Assembly: GCA_039888615.1 (NCBI GenBank)
Contig: JBDQQS010000026.1
Length of the DNA stretch: 56,212 nt
Source of the DNA: Flavimaribacter sp039888615
GTDB taxonomy: Bacteria; Pseudomonadota; Alphaproteobacteria; Rhizobiales; Rhizobiaceae
Strand: one strand, 5' to 3'
Shown piece after piece: positions 8,715 through 16,910 of the stretch (positions within the stretch are counted from its first letter, which is position 1; each line of letters starts with the position of its first letter). A program made the position numbers and the translations under genes. Below the pieces are notes generated by a model, which made no database searches, had not been told where the DNA came from, and saw only the letters and a list, made by a program, of their open reading frames with translations.

Positions 8715-9887
8715 TCAACCGTCTTCATTCGTTGCTAAATCACCGACTGTCAACACCATGTCGTCGCGGTGGATCATCGCGGTGCGGCCTGCATAGCCGA
8801 GAATCTCGATGATCTCGGACGATTTACGGCCTGCGATCCGAGTGGCCTCTTCGGCGCCATAGGCGGAAAGTCCCCGGGCAATTTCCCTGCCTTCGAGATT
8901 GCGGATGACAATCGTGTCGCCGCGCTCAAAACTGCCGTCGATGTGTCTCACGCCCGCCGGAAGCAGGCTTTTGCCGGAAAGCAGCGCCGCAGCGGCGCCC
9001 TCGTCGATGGTAAAGACGCCGGCCGGCTGCAGTTGGCCCGCGATCCAGGTCTTGCGCGCGGTGACATGGGCGTTGCGCGCGGCAAAGAAGGTGTGGCGCG
9101 CACAGTCATCGATGGCGGCGATCGGGTGATTCACCTTGCCGGACGCTATGATCATGGCGCAACCGGCTCCGGTCGCGATGCGGCCGGCCTCGATTTTCGT
9201 CTTCATGCCGCCGCGCGACAGTTCCGATCCGGCGTCGCCCGCCATTTCGAAAACGCTGGCCGTGACTTCAGGCACGTAGTCGATGAACTGCGCCTGCGGG
9301 TCGACGCCCGGCGCCGCCGTGTACAGCCCGTCGACATCCGATAACAGCACCAGCAAGTCCGCGCCGGCCATGGTTGCGACGCGGGCCGCCAGTCGGTCAT
9401 TGTCGCCGTAGCGGATCTCGGAGGTGGCGACCGTGTCGTTTTCGTTGATGACGGGAACAGCGCCGAGCTTCAGCAATTGCCCGATCGTGGCGCGGGCGTT
9501 GAGATAGTTGCGGCGCGCGCGCGTGTCTTCCAGAGTCAGCAACAACTGGCCGGCGAGGATGCCGTTTGCGGACAGCGTTTCCGACCAGGCCTTGGCGAGC
9601 GCGATCTGACCGATGGCGGCGGCTGCCTGGCTTTCCTCGAGCCTCAGGCTCTTCGCCCTGGCGAGCGCGGATCCGGAGGGCAAGATGGTGCGGCCAAGCG
9701 CGATGGCGCCGGAGGAGACGACAATGATCTCCACGCCCGTGGCGTGCAGGGCGGCGATATCCGCGCACAGCGCCTCCAGCCAGCCGTGGCGCAGGCCGCG
9801 GGCGCGGTCAACCAGCAAGGCGGAGCCGATCTTTATGACCACCCTGCGGTATTCGCGCAGTTGCTTGCCCCTTTTGCCCATTCTCAA
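8715..9887 (-). CDS. proB: Glutamate 5-kinase ProB
   Basis: A 390-residue enzyme catalysing the first, feedback-inhibited step of proline synthesis (ATP plus glutamate to gamma-glutamyl phosphate). The amino-acid kinase domain comes first (VVIKIGSALLVD, IIVVSSGAIALG, PVINENDTVAT, DNDRLAARVA, LLVLLSDVDGLYTA, GGMKTKIEA), followed by a C-terminal PUA domain (about residues 290-380). Length matches the two-domain bacterial form. It sits between obgE and proA with short gaps on both sides. Confidence 0.96.
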   Translation of the reverse strand: MRMGKRGKQLREYRRVVIKIGSALLVDRARGLRHGWLEALCADIAALHATGVEIIVVSSGAIALGRTILPSGSALARAKSLRLEESQAAAAIGQIALAKAWSETLSANGILAGQLLLTLEDTRARRNYLNARATIGQLLKLGAVPVINENDTVATSEIRYGDNDRLAARVATMAGADLLVLLSDVDGLYTAAPGVDPQAQFIDYVPEVTASVFEMAGDAGSELSRGGMKTKIEAGRIATGAGCAMIIASGKVNHPIAAIDDCARHTFFAARNAHVTARKTWIAGQLQPAGVFTIDEGAAAALLSGKSLLPAGVRHIDGSFERGDTIVIRNLEGREIARGLSAYGAEEATRIAGRKSSEIIEILGYAGRTAMIHRDDMVLTVGDLATNEDG

Positions 9888-9911
9888 ACCATCATTGTCC
9901 GGTGTGTTACG

Positions 9912-10916
9912 TCACTCATCGGCGTTGACCGTCTGGTCGATGGCGGCGCGCAATGCGCGCAGCGCTACTGTCATGCCTCCGCCGGTCACCGCAGATAGCA
10001 CCAGCGGAGCCTTGCCTGCAACGGCCTGCAACGCTTCGCTCTTTTGCGCCCGCTCGTCATCGTCGAGAATGTCGCATTGCGACAGCGCCAGTATTTCCGG
10101 CTTGTCGGAAAGGCCATGCCCGTAGGCTTCGATCTCCGCGCGGACCGTCTTCCATGCGGCTGCGACGTCTTCCTCCTGCGCCGAGACGAGATGCAGGAGC
10201 ACGCGTGTGCGCTCCACGTGGCCGAGAAACCGGTCGCCGATGCCCACGCCCTGATGCGCGCCCTCGATCAGTCCGGGAATATCGGCGATGACGAACTCGT
10301 GGCTGTCCACCGTCGCGACTCCCAGATTGGGATGAAGCGTCGTGAACGGGTAACTGGCGATCTTCGGCCGGGCGCGAGTGACGGTTGCGAGAAAAGTGGA
10401 CTTGCCGGCATTGGGAAGGCCGATCAATCCGGCGTCGGCAATCAGCTTGAGACGCAGCCAGATGGTTTTTTCGACGCCGGGCAGGCCGGGATTGGCGCGT
10501 CTGGGCGCCTGGTTGACGGAGGTCTTGAAATGCGCATTGCCGAAGCCGCCATTGCCGCCGGCTGCAAGGAGAAATCGTTGGCCTTCCTCCGTCAGGTCGC
10601 AGATCAGCGTCTCGTTGTCTTCCTCGTAGACCTGGGTGCCGACCGGAACCTTCATCGTCACGTCAGCGCCGCCGCCGCCGGTTCGATTGCGGCCCATGCC
10701 GTGCATGCCGGTCTTCGCCTTGAAATGCTGTTGGTAGCGGTAGTCGATCAATGTGTTGAGACCCTGGACGGCCGCCACCCAGACATCGCCGCCGCGTCCG
10801 CCGTCGCCGCCGTCCGGACCGCCGAACTCGATATATTTTTCCCGGCGGAAAGAGACCGAGCCGGCGCCGCCGTCGCCGGACCGGATATAGACCTTCGCCT
10901 GGTCGAGAAATTTCAT
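9912..10916 (-). CDS. obgE: Obg family GTPase (ObgE/CgtA)
   Basis: 334 residues from the ATG at 10916. The start is set by the conserved beginning MKFLDQAKVYIRSGDGGAG; the frame is open for another 27 codons upstream but without family similarity. The N-terminal glycine-rich OBG fold (to about residue 158) is followed by the G domain with GLPNAGKST (P-loop), DIPGLIEGA (switch II) and SQCD/SAV elements of guanine recognition. Obg binds the 50S subunit, helps late ribosome assembly and is linked to the stringent response. The distal C-terminal OCT domain of some Obg proteins is absent, which is normal in alphaproteobacteria. Confidence 0.96.
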   Translation of the reverse strand: MKFLDQAKVYIRSGDGGAGSVSFRREKYIEFGGPDGGDGGRGGDVWVAAVQGLNTLIDYRYQQHFKAKTGMHGMGRNRTGGGGADVTMKVPVGTQVYEEDNETLICDLTEEGQRFLLAAGGNGGFGNAHFKTSVNQAPRRANPGLPGVEKTIWLRLKLIADAGLIGLPNAGKSTFLATVTRARPKIASYPFTTLHPNLGVATVDSHEFVIADIPGLIEGAHQGVGIGDRFLGHVERTRVLLHLVSAQEEDVAAAWKTVRAEIEAYGHGLSDKPEILALSQCDILDDDERAQKSEALQAVAGKAPLVLSAVTGGGMTVALRALRAAIDQTVNADE

Positions 10917-11033
10917 CGTTTCAGCATTCCGTTTGTCAGGCGCCGGTGACGTCGCCGGCCCATTCGCATGGTCTTCTTGATAAAGCGTTGCCCGCAAACG
11001 TCAATTGTCGCGGGCAACGCCGATTTACCGGCT

Positions 11034-11633
11034 TCACGCAGCGGCCCAGCTTCTGAGCGAAATCCAGGTCTTGCGATCCAGTCGGTACCATTCGACCGGC
11101 ACGGACGCCCCCAGCGCCAGTGACGTCACCATTCCGGTGCCCTGGAACTGGAAACCGCATTTGTGAATCACCCGCCGAGACCCCGGATTGGTTACCCGGC
11201 AGCGCACATCGATGAACTCGATATCCCGCGTGCGGAAGGCCATGTCGATGACAGCGTGGGCGGCTTCGGTCGCATAACCCTTCCCCCAAAAAGGCTCTCC
11301 GATCCAGTAGCCGAGTTCCAGTGTTACCGCGTCCTGTTGGGGCTCGACGCCGCAGCAGCCCAGAAAGCGGCCATTGTCGGCGTCCGTCACAGCATAGATA
11401 CATTTGCCGAGCGCCCCCGTTTTCGTTCGCTTGATGAACTCCGCCGCGTCCTTGCGCGTATAGGGGTGCGGCATGCGAGACACCATGGTCGCGACCTGCA
11501 CATTGTTGGCGAGACACGCGATCGCGTCGGTGTCTTCCTTGTGCGGCGCTCTCAGCACCAATCTGTCGGTGACCAGAACAGGGCAGCCGCCCCGGTCACT
11601 GCTGCTTTCATCTTCCCGTTCTTGCTGTCCCAT
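11034..11633 (-). CDS. GNAT family N-acetyltransferase (RimJ/RimL type)
   Basis: About 199 residues. The N-terminal VLVTDRLVLRAPHKEDTDAIA and the later ELGYWIGEPFWGKGYATEAAHAVIDMAF (acetyl-CoA pyrophosphate loop) and SRRVIHKCGFQFQG place it with the RimJ/RimL ribosomal-protein acetyltransferase group. The frame is open up to 11678, but the ATG at 11633 has a strong GGAGGT seven bases upstream, so I chose it. A gene of this type regularly lies between rpmA and obgE in Hyphomicrobiales. The substrate is not known. Confidence 0.9.
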   Translation of the reverse strand: MGQQEREDESSSDRGGCPVLVTDRLVLRAPHKEDTDAIACLANNVQVATMVSRMPHPYTRKDAAEFIKRTKTGALGKCIYAVTDADNGRFLGCCGVEPQQDAVTLELGYWIGEPFWGKGYATEAAHAVIDMAFRTRDIEFIDVRCRVTNPGSRRVIHKCGFQFQGTGMVTSLALGASVPVEWYRLDRKTWISLRSWAAA

Positions 11634-11747
11634 GATCAAGACCTCCAGTTGCAAAGGAAAAGGGAGATGGCGCCCCATCTCCCTTGAACTTTTGGTCTGA
11701 TTTCTCAGCCGGGTCGATGAGACGCCGGCTGTTAAGACTTTAACCGG

Positions 11748-12017
11748 CTATTCCGCTGCTTCCGCATACGGCATTACGGACACATACGTGCGGCCGTTTG
11801 CTTTTTGACGGAAGGTCACATTGCCTTCCACGGTGGCGAAGATCGTGTGATCTTTGCCGAGGCCAACGCCTTCGCCCGGATGCCATTTGGTGCCGCGCTG
11901 ACGCACGATAATGTTGCCGGGAATCACGGCTTCGCCGCCGAACTTTTTCACGCCGAGACGTTTGGATTCTGAATCGCGACCGTTGCGCGACGAACCGCCA
12001 GCTTTCTTGTGTGCCAT
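11748..12017 (-). CDS. rpmA: 50S ribosomal protein L27
   Basis: 89 residues beginning MAHKKAGGSSRNGRDSESKR, the highly conserved L27 N-terminus that reaches toward the peptidyl transferase centre. GNIIVRQRGTKWHPGEGVGLGKDHTIFA is also canonical. It follows rplU by 24 bases, the universal rplU-rpmA pair. Confidence 0.98.
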   Translation of the reverse strand: MAHKKAGGSSRNGRDSESKRLGVKKFGGEAVIPGNIIVRQRGTKWHPGEGVGLGKDHTIFATVEGNVTFRQKANGRTYVSVMPYAEAAE

Positions 12018-12041
12018 TGGTCTACTCCTTTTCCCGCTCGA

Positions 12042-12689
12042 TTACTTCTTGGCTTCTTCGGCCAGAGCCTTCGCCTGGCCCAGCCAGTCGTCGCGCTCGA
12101 TACGGCCCTTGAAGTTCAACGTGTCGTCGAGCTTCGCGATGTCTTCCTTGCTGAATGCGGCGATCTGCGCGAACTGGGTCACACCTGCTGCACGCAGCTT
12201 CTTTTCCAAAGCCGGGCCGACGCCAGAGATCTTCTTCAGATCGTCGGGCTCGCCTTCAGGCGCGGTGAAAGCCGCGGCTTCGGACTTGGCGTCTTCCTTT
12301 TTCAGCGCAGCCTTGGCTTCGGCCTTGGGCGCGCTGTCGGCCTTTTTGGCGGCAGCCTTCTTCGACGGCTTTGCGCCTCCGGTCAGGATCTCGGAGATGC
12401 GGATCGTCGTCTCGTGCTGGCGATGACCGCGCGTGCGCTTCGAGTTCTGGCGACGGCGCTTCTTGAAGGCGATGACCTTGCGGGCGCGGCCTTGCTCGAC
12501 GACTTCCGCCGTAACCATGGCGCCGTCCACGAAGGGCGTTCCGATCGTGGCGTCGGCGCCTTCTCCGACCATCAGCACTTCGCCGAACTCCACGGTGTCG
12601 CCGGCTTCGCCGGAAAGCTTCTCGACCTTCAGCAGGTCGTCGGCGGAAACGGTGTACTGCTTACCGCCTGTCTTGATGACTGCGAACAT
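12042..12689 (-). CDS. rplU: 50S ribosomal protein L21 with C-terminal extension
   Basis: 215 residues. Residues 1 to about 103 are ordinary L21 (MFAVIKTGGKQYTVSADDLL, VIAFKKRRRQNSKRTRGHRQ, ETTIRISEI). Beyond that a Lys/Ala-rich linker leads to a helix-hairpin-helix-like module (ISGVGPALEKKLRAAGVTQFAQIA) followed by DDWLGQAKALAEEAKK. This extension doubles the protein and is common in Hyphomicrobiales; its role is not established. The gene starts the rplU-rpmA operon, about 190 bases downstream of the promoter-like sequence at 12878-12906. Confidence 0.96.
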   Translation of the reverse strand: MFAVIKTGGKQYTVSADDLLKVEKLSGEAGDTVEFGEVLMVGEGADATIGTPFVDGAMVTAEVVEQGRARKVIAFKKRRRQNSKRTRGHRQHETTIRISEILTGGAKPSKKAAAKKADSAPKAEAKAALKKEDAKSEAAAFTAPEGEPDDLKKISGVGPALEKKLRAAGVTQFAQIAAFSKEDIAKLDDTLNFKGRIERDDWLGQAKALAEEAKK

Positions 12690-12877
12690 CTTTTACCTTT
12701 CCATGTTCAGTACGGCTTGTGGCGCATCGCCCAGCCGTCTTTTTATCCAGTCGGTTTCGGGTTGCCGTCCGGTTTGCTTGAAGCCTTTCCGTTCGGCGTT
12801 TCGTCAGCGGTTTACGCGTGCGCGCAATCCTGCCAAAAACATATGGCGCAAGTTCCCTTACGCCATCGATAGCGCGC

Positions 12878-12906
12878 AGATACGGGACTGCGGTTGCAAA
12901 GTCAAG
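12878..12906 (-). promoter_or_regulatory. Candidate promoter of rplU-rpmA
   Basis: On the minus strand CTTGAC (12906-12901) and GTATCT (12883-12878) are separated by exactly 17 bases. CTTGAC is the alphaproteobacterial housekeeping -35; the -10 matches the CTATAT consensus at four of six bases. It would leave a leader of roughly 180 bases before rplU. The rest of the 315-base gap up to the tRNA holds no gene that I can support. Confidence 0.5.
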
Positions 12907-13004
12907 GCGAGAAGCGCGATTCCGGAGCAGTTTGGGCTTGTGCGCGAACCGATTTGTGCCTGTGACAGCGCCCGCGCCGGACCACACGCCGACAAGCGCC
13001 TTCA

Positions 13005-13094
13005 GGAGAGGTGGCTGAGTGGTCGAAAGCACCGCACTCGAAATGCGGCATACGGGCAACCGTATCGGGGGTTCGAATCCCCCCCTCTCCGCCA
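13005..13094 (+). tRNA. tRNA-Ser (CGA)
   Basis: A 90-base tRNA with the acceptor stem GGAGAGG paired to CCTCTCC, discriminator G and an encoded CCA. The anticodon stem-loop is CCGCA-CTCGAAA-TGCGG, giving anticodon CGA (codon UCG, serine). The long variable arm between anticodon and T arms is as expected for serine tRNAs, and the T loop reads GGTTCGAATCC. It marks the right edge of the conserved block; the integrase module lies directly downstream, so its 3' end is a probable attachment site. Confidence 0.96.
13064..13094 (+). other. Probable attachment site (attL) in the tRNA-Ser 3' end
   Basis: The T arm, acceptor 3' strand and CCA of the tRNA-Ser are the usual target of tyrosine recombinases, and a recombinase gene with an AlpA-like companion begins about 270 bases downstream in the same orientation. 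The bases between (13095-13363) are AT-richer than the housekeeping block and hold no gene that I can support. I did not see a second copy of the tRNA end in this window, so the matching attR, if it exists, lies outside. Confidence 0.4.
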
Positions 13095-13363
13095 GAAAGT
13101 ATTTTAACACATTGTAATTATTGCCACATTATATTGCATTTTTAGTCAGACCATCATTCAGACCCACATTCGCCACAGCATAGTTCAGCTTCCACTCTCA
13201 ATAAGCCGCAAACAGGTTGACAGTAAATTGGCTGTTTCTCGTTCCAACAAGACTGAGTGTTGCAGGCTGTTAGCGAATCAGACAGATTGAGGTCATCGAT
13301 TGACGAAGCCTCAGCGCAGGATGTGCGTGGCTCCAACCGCTGCTTTGCAGCATGGGAGCACAC

Positions 13364-13762
13364 ATGTCGCGCAAACCATCATATTCACAACAATCTGAGC
13401 TGTTTGAAAATCTGAGTTCGAGCACAGCAAGACTCCTTGTTGATAGCTCTGATCAGATCCCTCGTTTCGATCAGGCTCAAGCAGCACCTTCATTTCCAAT
13501 CGGAAGTGAAGCTCCTGCCGCAGAAGGGGAGGAAAAACCACCCTCGCGGACTGTTCAGGCGCCGAATGTCCGCCCACGACCTACTCCCCAAAACTATTTA
13601 AGCGTTCGTGACCTTTGCACGCGTTTTCATGTAGCGAAAGCAACGATCTGGCGCTGGGCTGCAAATAGTTCGGGATTTCCTCGACCCGTCAAGCTGTCAC
13701 CCGGGACGACCCGATGGCGAGAAACTGACATCCAGGCTTACGAAGAGGGCTTGGAGCATTAG
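13364..13762 (+). CDS. AlpA/excisionase-like DNA-binding protein
   Basis: About 132 residues. The first ~75 are polar and probably disordered. The C-terminal 55 (YLSVRDLCTRFHVAKATIWRWAAN, then SGFPRPVKLSPGTTRWRETDIQAYEE) form the AlpA/MerR-like winged helix found in prophage and island regulators and excisionases. I placed the start at the second ATG (13364), which has GGGAG just upstream; an ATG at 13352 would add four residues. The gene ends 2 bases before the recombinase, so the two form an operon. Likely roles are excision directionality factor or regulator of the recombinase. Confidence 0.8.
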   Translation: MSRKPSYSQQSELFENLSSSTARLLVDSSDQIPRFDQAQAAPSFPIGSEAPAAEGEEKPPSRTVQAPNVRPRPTPQNYLSVRDLCTRFHVAKATIWRWAANSSGFPRPVKLSPGTTRWRETDIQAYEEGLEH

Positions 13763-13764
13763 CC

Positions 13765-15447
13765 GTGACCAAGGACCAGGAATGTGACGCTGGATCTTTG
13801 ATTTTACCGACCACATCCAGTCACACCAAATCCGGCCCGGCTTTTCGTCGTCTACATTCTTCGCATAAGGCAAAGAAGCATTGGGTTTACGATCAGAAAG
13901 CCATCCGAGAACTCTATGGTGTAAGTCGAAACACACCTCTCAACTGGATCAAGGCTGGTCTGAAGCCGATTGACGATCAGAAGCGCATACTCGTTTCGGG
14001 CGGCGAATTGAACCGTTTCCATCATGAGCGCTGGCTGAATTCGAGACGCCCGCTGGAGGTCGGAGAACTCCCTTGTTACTCGTGCGGTTGTCCAAGGCGG
14101 TGCCCAATAGAAACAGTACGTTTTGTTGAGATAAAACGTGGCGCAGGCCAGCTTTCTGGAACATGTCCCAAATGCCTCAAACCCTGCTATCGTTTCGCCA
14201 GTGCCCGTCAGGTCGAAGAGTTTTACAGGAGCTATGAGTCAACTACCGAGAGGGATTCCCACACTAGTGTGGCTGGTCACACGCCTCGGCACTTGTGCAT
14301 TCCGGACCTCACAGACGATATCGGCAAGAATCCTGGCAATGCACGGATTCGATATCTACTTCAGCGCCACCTCGTTCAAGGACTGGGATGGGATACGACA
14401 ACCGTCGATGCGATCCTTTACGGATGGACCCGTTTCGAGGTCTTCTCAGGTCATCGCGACTTCGCGAAACTTGATGGCGAACAGGTCATCCAGTTTCGGG
14501 ATCATTTGAGAGATGCCATCAGCGAACAAACCGGCAAGCCGCTTAGTCGCTCATCAGTCTTGCACATACTCGGCGATTGCAGAATCTGCTTTGAATGGCT
14601 GTCCGGCCGCAAGGGTTTTCGAGGCATCGATCGCGATGCAATCTCCTATTTCGGCATGCCACGCAAGGACCGGAAGCTTATTCGAAATCCAAAAGAGCGA
14701 CGCGTGGCTAACATCGCTGACCTGAAGCAGGTGCTAGCGCAAATGGAGGGATCAAGCCTCGTAGATCGGCGAAACAGGGCAATAGTATCCGTATTCCTGC
14801 TGACCGGTCTTCGTATCAACTCCGTAGCATCCGTGTTGCTGAAACTCGTCGACCTTGAGTGCAGATGCATTAATGCGGATGCTACGCAGATGCGGATGAA
14901 AGGCGACCGTTCCGAAAAAGTGTTTTTTGTTCCCATCGACGCTCTTGCCGAAAAGTACTTTATCGAATGGGTTGAAGAATTGAGATCTTTGAGTTTCCCG
15001 GAGGAGTCCGCCCTGTTCCCCAAGACGCCCACCCTGCAGGCAATCAGGAACGGAGCAGTGCCTGCTTCTGTTGATTTCAGCGTGTGGAAAGGTCCGAAGC
15101 AGGTTCGGAAAGTGTTCAAAGATGCATTCGATCAAGCCGGGGTCGATTATGCCATTCCGCACAATGTGCGAAAGTCCATCGTGGCGCACTATTTTTCATT
15201 CGGCTTGACGCCTGAGGAGATCCTGGCGTTGTCGGCGAATTTGGCGCACATCTCTCTGGATACGACAATCAAGAGTTATGCAAAGCCGACTGATGAACGG
15301 CGACGGCACCTCATTGCAAACCTGAAGCGATTCGAGAATGAAGGGTACACAGAGAGCATTCAGCAAATGACCATTGCAGATTTGGTCCGTAAGCACCCTG
15401 ATCTGGCTGCTCACATAATCTCTGAATTATTGAAAGGCGCGAAATAG
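13765..15447 (+). CDS. Tyrosine recombinase with N-terminal HTH and zinc ribbon
   Basis: 560 residues, longer than the usual 300-450. In order: a helix-turn-helix segment (about 40-85, KAIRELYGVSRNTPLNWIKAG), a Cys cluster (about C104 to C142: CYSCGCPRRC and later CPKCLKPC) that looks like a zinc ribbon, a core-binding domain (about 200-290) and the C-terminal catalytic domain. Catalytic residues are visible: R350 in GLRIN, H466 and R469 in HNVRK, H495 in LAHISLD and Y505 in IKSY. It should catalyse integration and excision of DNA; the position beside tRNA-Ser suggests that tRNA as target. The second Arg/His region is normal, so I expect an active enzyme. Function of the N-terminal half is inferred. 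Confidence 0.85.
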   Translation: MTKDQECDAGSLILPTTSSHTKSGPAFRRLHSSHKAKKHWVYDQKAIRELYGVSRNTPLNWIKAGLKPIDDQKRILVSGGELNRFHHERWLNSRRPLEVGELPCYSCGCPRRCPIETVRFVEIKRGAGQLSGTCPKCLKPCYRFASARQVEEFYRSYESTTERDSHTSVAGHTPRHLCIPDLTDDIGKNPGNARIRYLLQRHLVQGLGWDTTTVDAILYGWTRFEVFSGHRDFAKLDGEQVIQFRDHLRDAISEQTGKPLSRSSVLHILGDCRICFEWLSGRKGFRGIDRDAISYFGMPRKDRKLIRNPKERRVANIADLKQVLAQMEGSSLVDRRNRAIVSVFLLTGLRINSVASVLLKLVDLECRCINADATQMRMKGDRSEKVFFVPIDALAEKYFIEWVEELRSLSFPEESALFPKTPTLQAIRNGAVPASVDFSVWKGPKQVRKVFKDAFDQAGVDYAIPHNVRKSIVAHYFSFGLTPEEILALSANLAHISLDTTIKSYAKPTDERRRHLIANLKRFENEGYTESIQQMTIADLVRKHPDLAAHIISELLKGAK

Positions 15448-15593
15448 CTGACAGCAAGTTATTTAAACAACATAATAGGTTTTCCGCTGTCAATTCCGGT
15501 GAAAAAACCGGCCATTGGTGGAGTGCGCCCCTGAGGGTGGACAGTTTAGCACTGAGATATTGACCGGGCCGGGGTTCTGTTAAGGAGAGCCCC

Positions 15594-15902
15594 ATGACGA
15601 AGAGACACCGACGCCCCAGCACGGCCAGGAAGCGCGAGATTGTCGAGGCCTATTTCAATGGCGCGTCAATGCGCGCGCTCAGCCAGAAATACGGTGTTTG
15701 CCGCACCCTGATCCCGATCTGGATCGACAAATACGAGCGCGGTGAGTTTGACGATGACGCCGTCGAGGAAGAACTGTTGCCCGAATATGAGACGCGGATC
15801 GCGGCACTCGAGCGGCTTGTTGGACGTCAGGCGCTTGAGATCGAGTTTCTAAAGGGGCTCGTCGGCGCGAACGATCGCAGAAAAGCGCGCCTGGATCCGT
15901 GA
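15594..15902 (+). CDS. IS3-family transposase OrfA
   Basis: 102 residues with a helix-turn-helix near the N-terminus (RKREIVEAYFNGASMRALSQKYGV, then LIPIWIDKYERGEF) and a C-terminal leucine-rich coiled coil (ETRIAALERLVGRQALEIEFLKGL). OrfA binds the element's ends and regulates transposition. It begins 50 bases inside the left inverted repeat with GGAGAG a few bases before the ATG. OrfB follows in a different frame whose open part begins before the OrfA stop. Confidence 0.88.
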   Translation: MTKRHRRPSTARKREIVEAYFNGASMRALSQKYGVCRTLIPIWIDKYERGEFDDDAVEEELLPEYETRIAALERLVGRQALEIEFLKGLVGANDRRKARLDP

Positions 15903-15945
15903 TCACCGGCCCGCCGCAATCTCCGTCAGACGGGGGCGCGAGCTG

Positions 15946-16740
15946 ATGGATCTGCCTCGTTCCAGCTTCTACGCAGTTCCCGCGTCGGCAGAGGAAGATC
16001 CGGTGATCGGCGTGATCCGGTCGATCAGCGAAACCTGCCGGAACTACAGTTATCGTCGTGTCACCGCCGAACTTCGCCGCCGCGGGTTTGTCGTGAACTC
16101 GAAGAAAGTCCGGCGGATCATGCGGGAGAACGATCTGAACCCAAAGCGGAAACGCCGCTACGTCTCGACGACCGACAGCGATCACAACAGCCCAATCTAC
16201 CCCAACGTCGCAAGGAATCTCGAGGTTCACAGTCCCAACCAGCTCTGGGTCGGCGACATCACATATATCGCGATAAGCACCGGCTTTGTCTATCTGGCGG
16301 TCGTTCTGGATGCCTGGTCGCGCAAGGTCGTTGGTTACGGTCTCGGCCGCAACATCGATACCCGTCTCACCGCAGCGGCGCTGAATGCGGCGATCCGGGC
16401 CCGCCATCCGCTGCCAGGCTGCGTCTTTCACACCGGCAGAGGAGCCCAGTACGCCGCATCTCGACATCGACGCATCCTGAAAATCCACGGCTTTGTCGGA
16501 TCCATGAGCCGAAGAGGAAATCCATATGACAATGCCCAGACCGAGAGCTTTATGAAGACGCTCAAGGTCGAGGCAGTCTACACCACCGAATATGATACCT
16601 TCGAGGACGTTGTCGCGGACTTGCCGGCCTTCATCGATAACATCTACAATGCCACCCGGTTGCATTCAGCGCTCGGATATCTGAGCCCCGATCAGTTCGA
16701 GGAGATCAACACTCCGGCACGGTCAAAACAGGCTGCCTGA
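15946..16740 (+). CDS. IS3-family transposase OrfB, catalytic Asp replaced
   Basis: 264 residues with the rve integrase core of IS3 transposases. The first catalytic Asp is in VGDITY and the Glu in NAQTESFMKTLK. The second Asp, normally in an H-S/T-D-RG-S/A-QY motif, is missing: here the motif reads HTGRGAQY (codon GGC at about 16432). A DDE enzyme without this residue should be inactive. The frame is open upstream of the ATG into the end of orfA, but in the +1 phase, so I do not see the usual -1 frameshift product. The stop lies just before the right inverted repeat. Confidence 0.88.
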   Translation: MDLPRSSFYAVPASAEEDPVIGVIRSISETCRNYSYRRVTAELRRRGFVVNSKKVRRIMRENDLNPKRKRRYVSTTDSDHNSPIYPNVARNLEVHSPNQLWVGDITYIAISTGFVYLAVVLDAWSRKVVGYGLGRNIDTRLTAAALNAAIRARHPLPGCVFHTGRGAQYAASRHRRILKIHGFVGSMSRRGNPYDNAQTESFMKTLKVEAVYTTEYDTFEDVVADLPAFIDNIYNATRLHSALGYLSPDQFEEINTPARSKQAA

Positions 16741-16910
16741 CGTGTCCACCCTCAGGGGCGCACTCCAGGTAGCGGCGGGAAAGTCCTGCTGCGGGCGGCG
16801 TAAAAGTCGTCCACCTATTGTCCTTCTGCAATGAGCGCAGGAGGATTAGATGTTTGATCCCAGGGATTGATGGTTCATTCTTGTCATCCGAATCAAAGGA
16901 GGCACTATGG

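Larger units (their letters stand above)
15519..16767 (+). mobile_element. IS3-family insertion sequence (defective)
   Basis: Bounded by perfect 25-base inverted repeats at 15519-15543 and 16743-16767 (outer end TGGAGTGCGCCCCTGAGGG). It contains orfA and orfB of an IS3-family transposase and is 1249 bases long, normal for the family. I could not identify a convincing target duplication: the three bases outside are TGG on the left and GGT on the right. A diverged end of the same type lies alone at 32356-32379. Confidence 0.9.

Noticed and set aside
12661..13110. Open frame overlapping rplU start, its leader and the tRNA on the opposite strand
   Set aside because: It runs through a tRNA gene and the rplU promoter and has no similarity; a GC-driven artefact.
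13154..13363. Cys-rich 69-codon frame between tRNA and AlpA-like gene
   Set aside because: No ribosome binding site and no recognisable pattern; composition alone is not enough.
15880..15946. Programmed -1 frameshift joining orfA and orfB of the first IS3 element
   Set aside because: orfB is in the +1 phase relative to orfA, and no A-rich slippery heptamer was found, so the standard mechanism is not supported.
15519..16770. Three-base target duplication around the first IS3 element
   Set aside because: The flanking bases TGG and GGT do not match as direct repeats.
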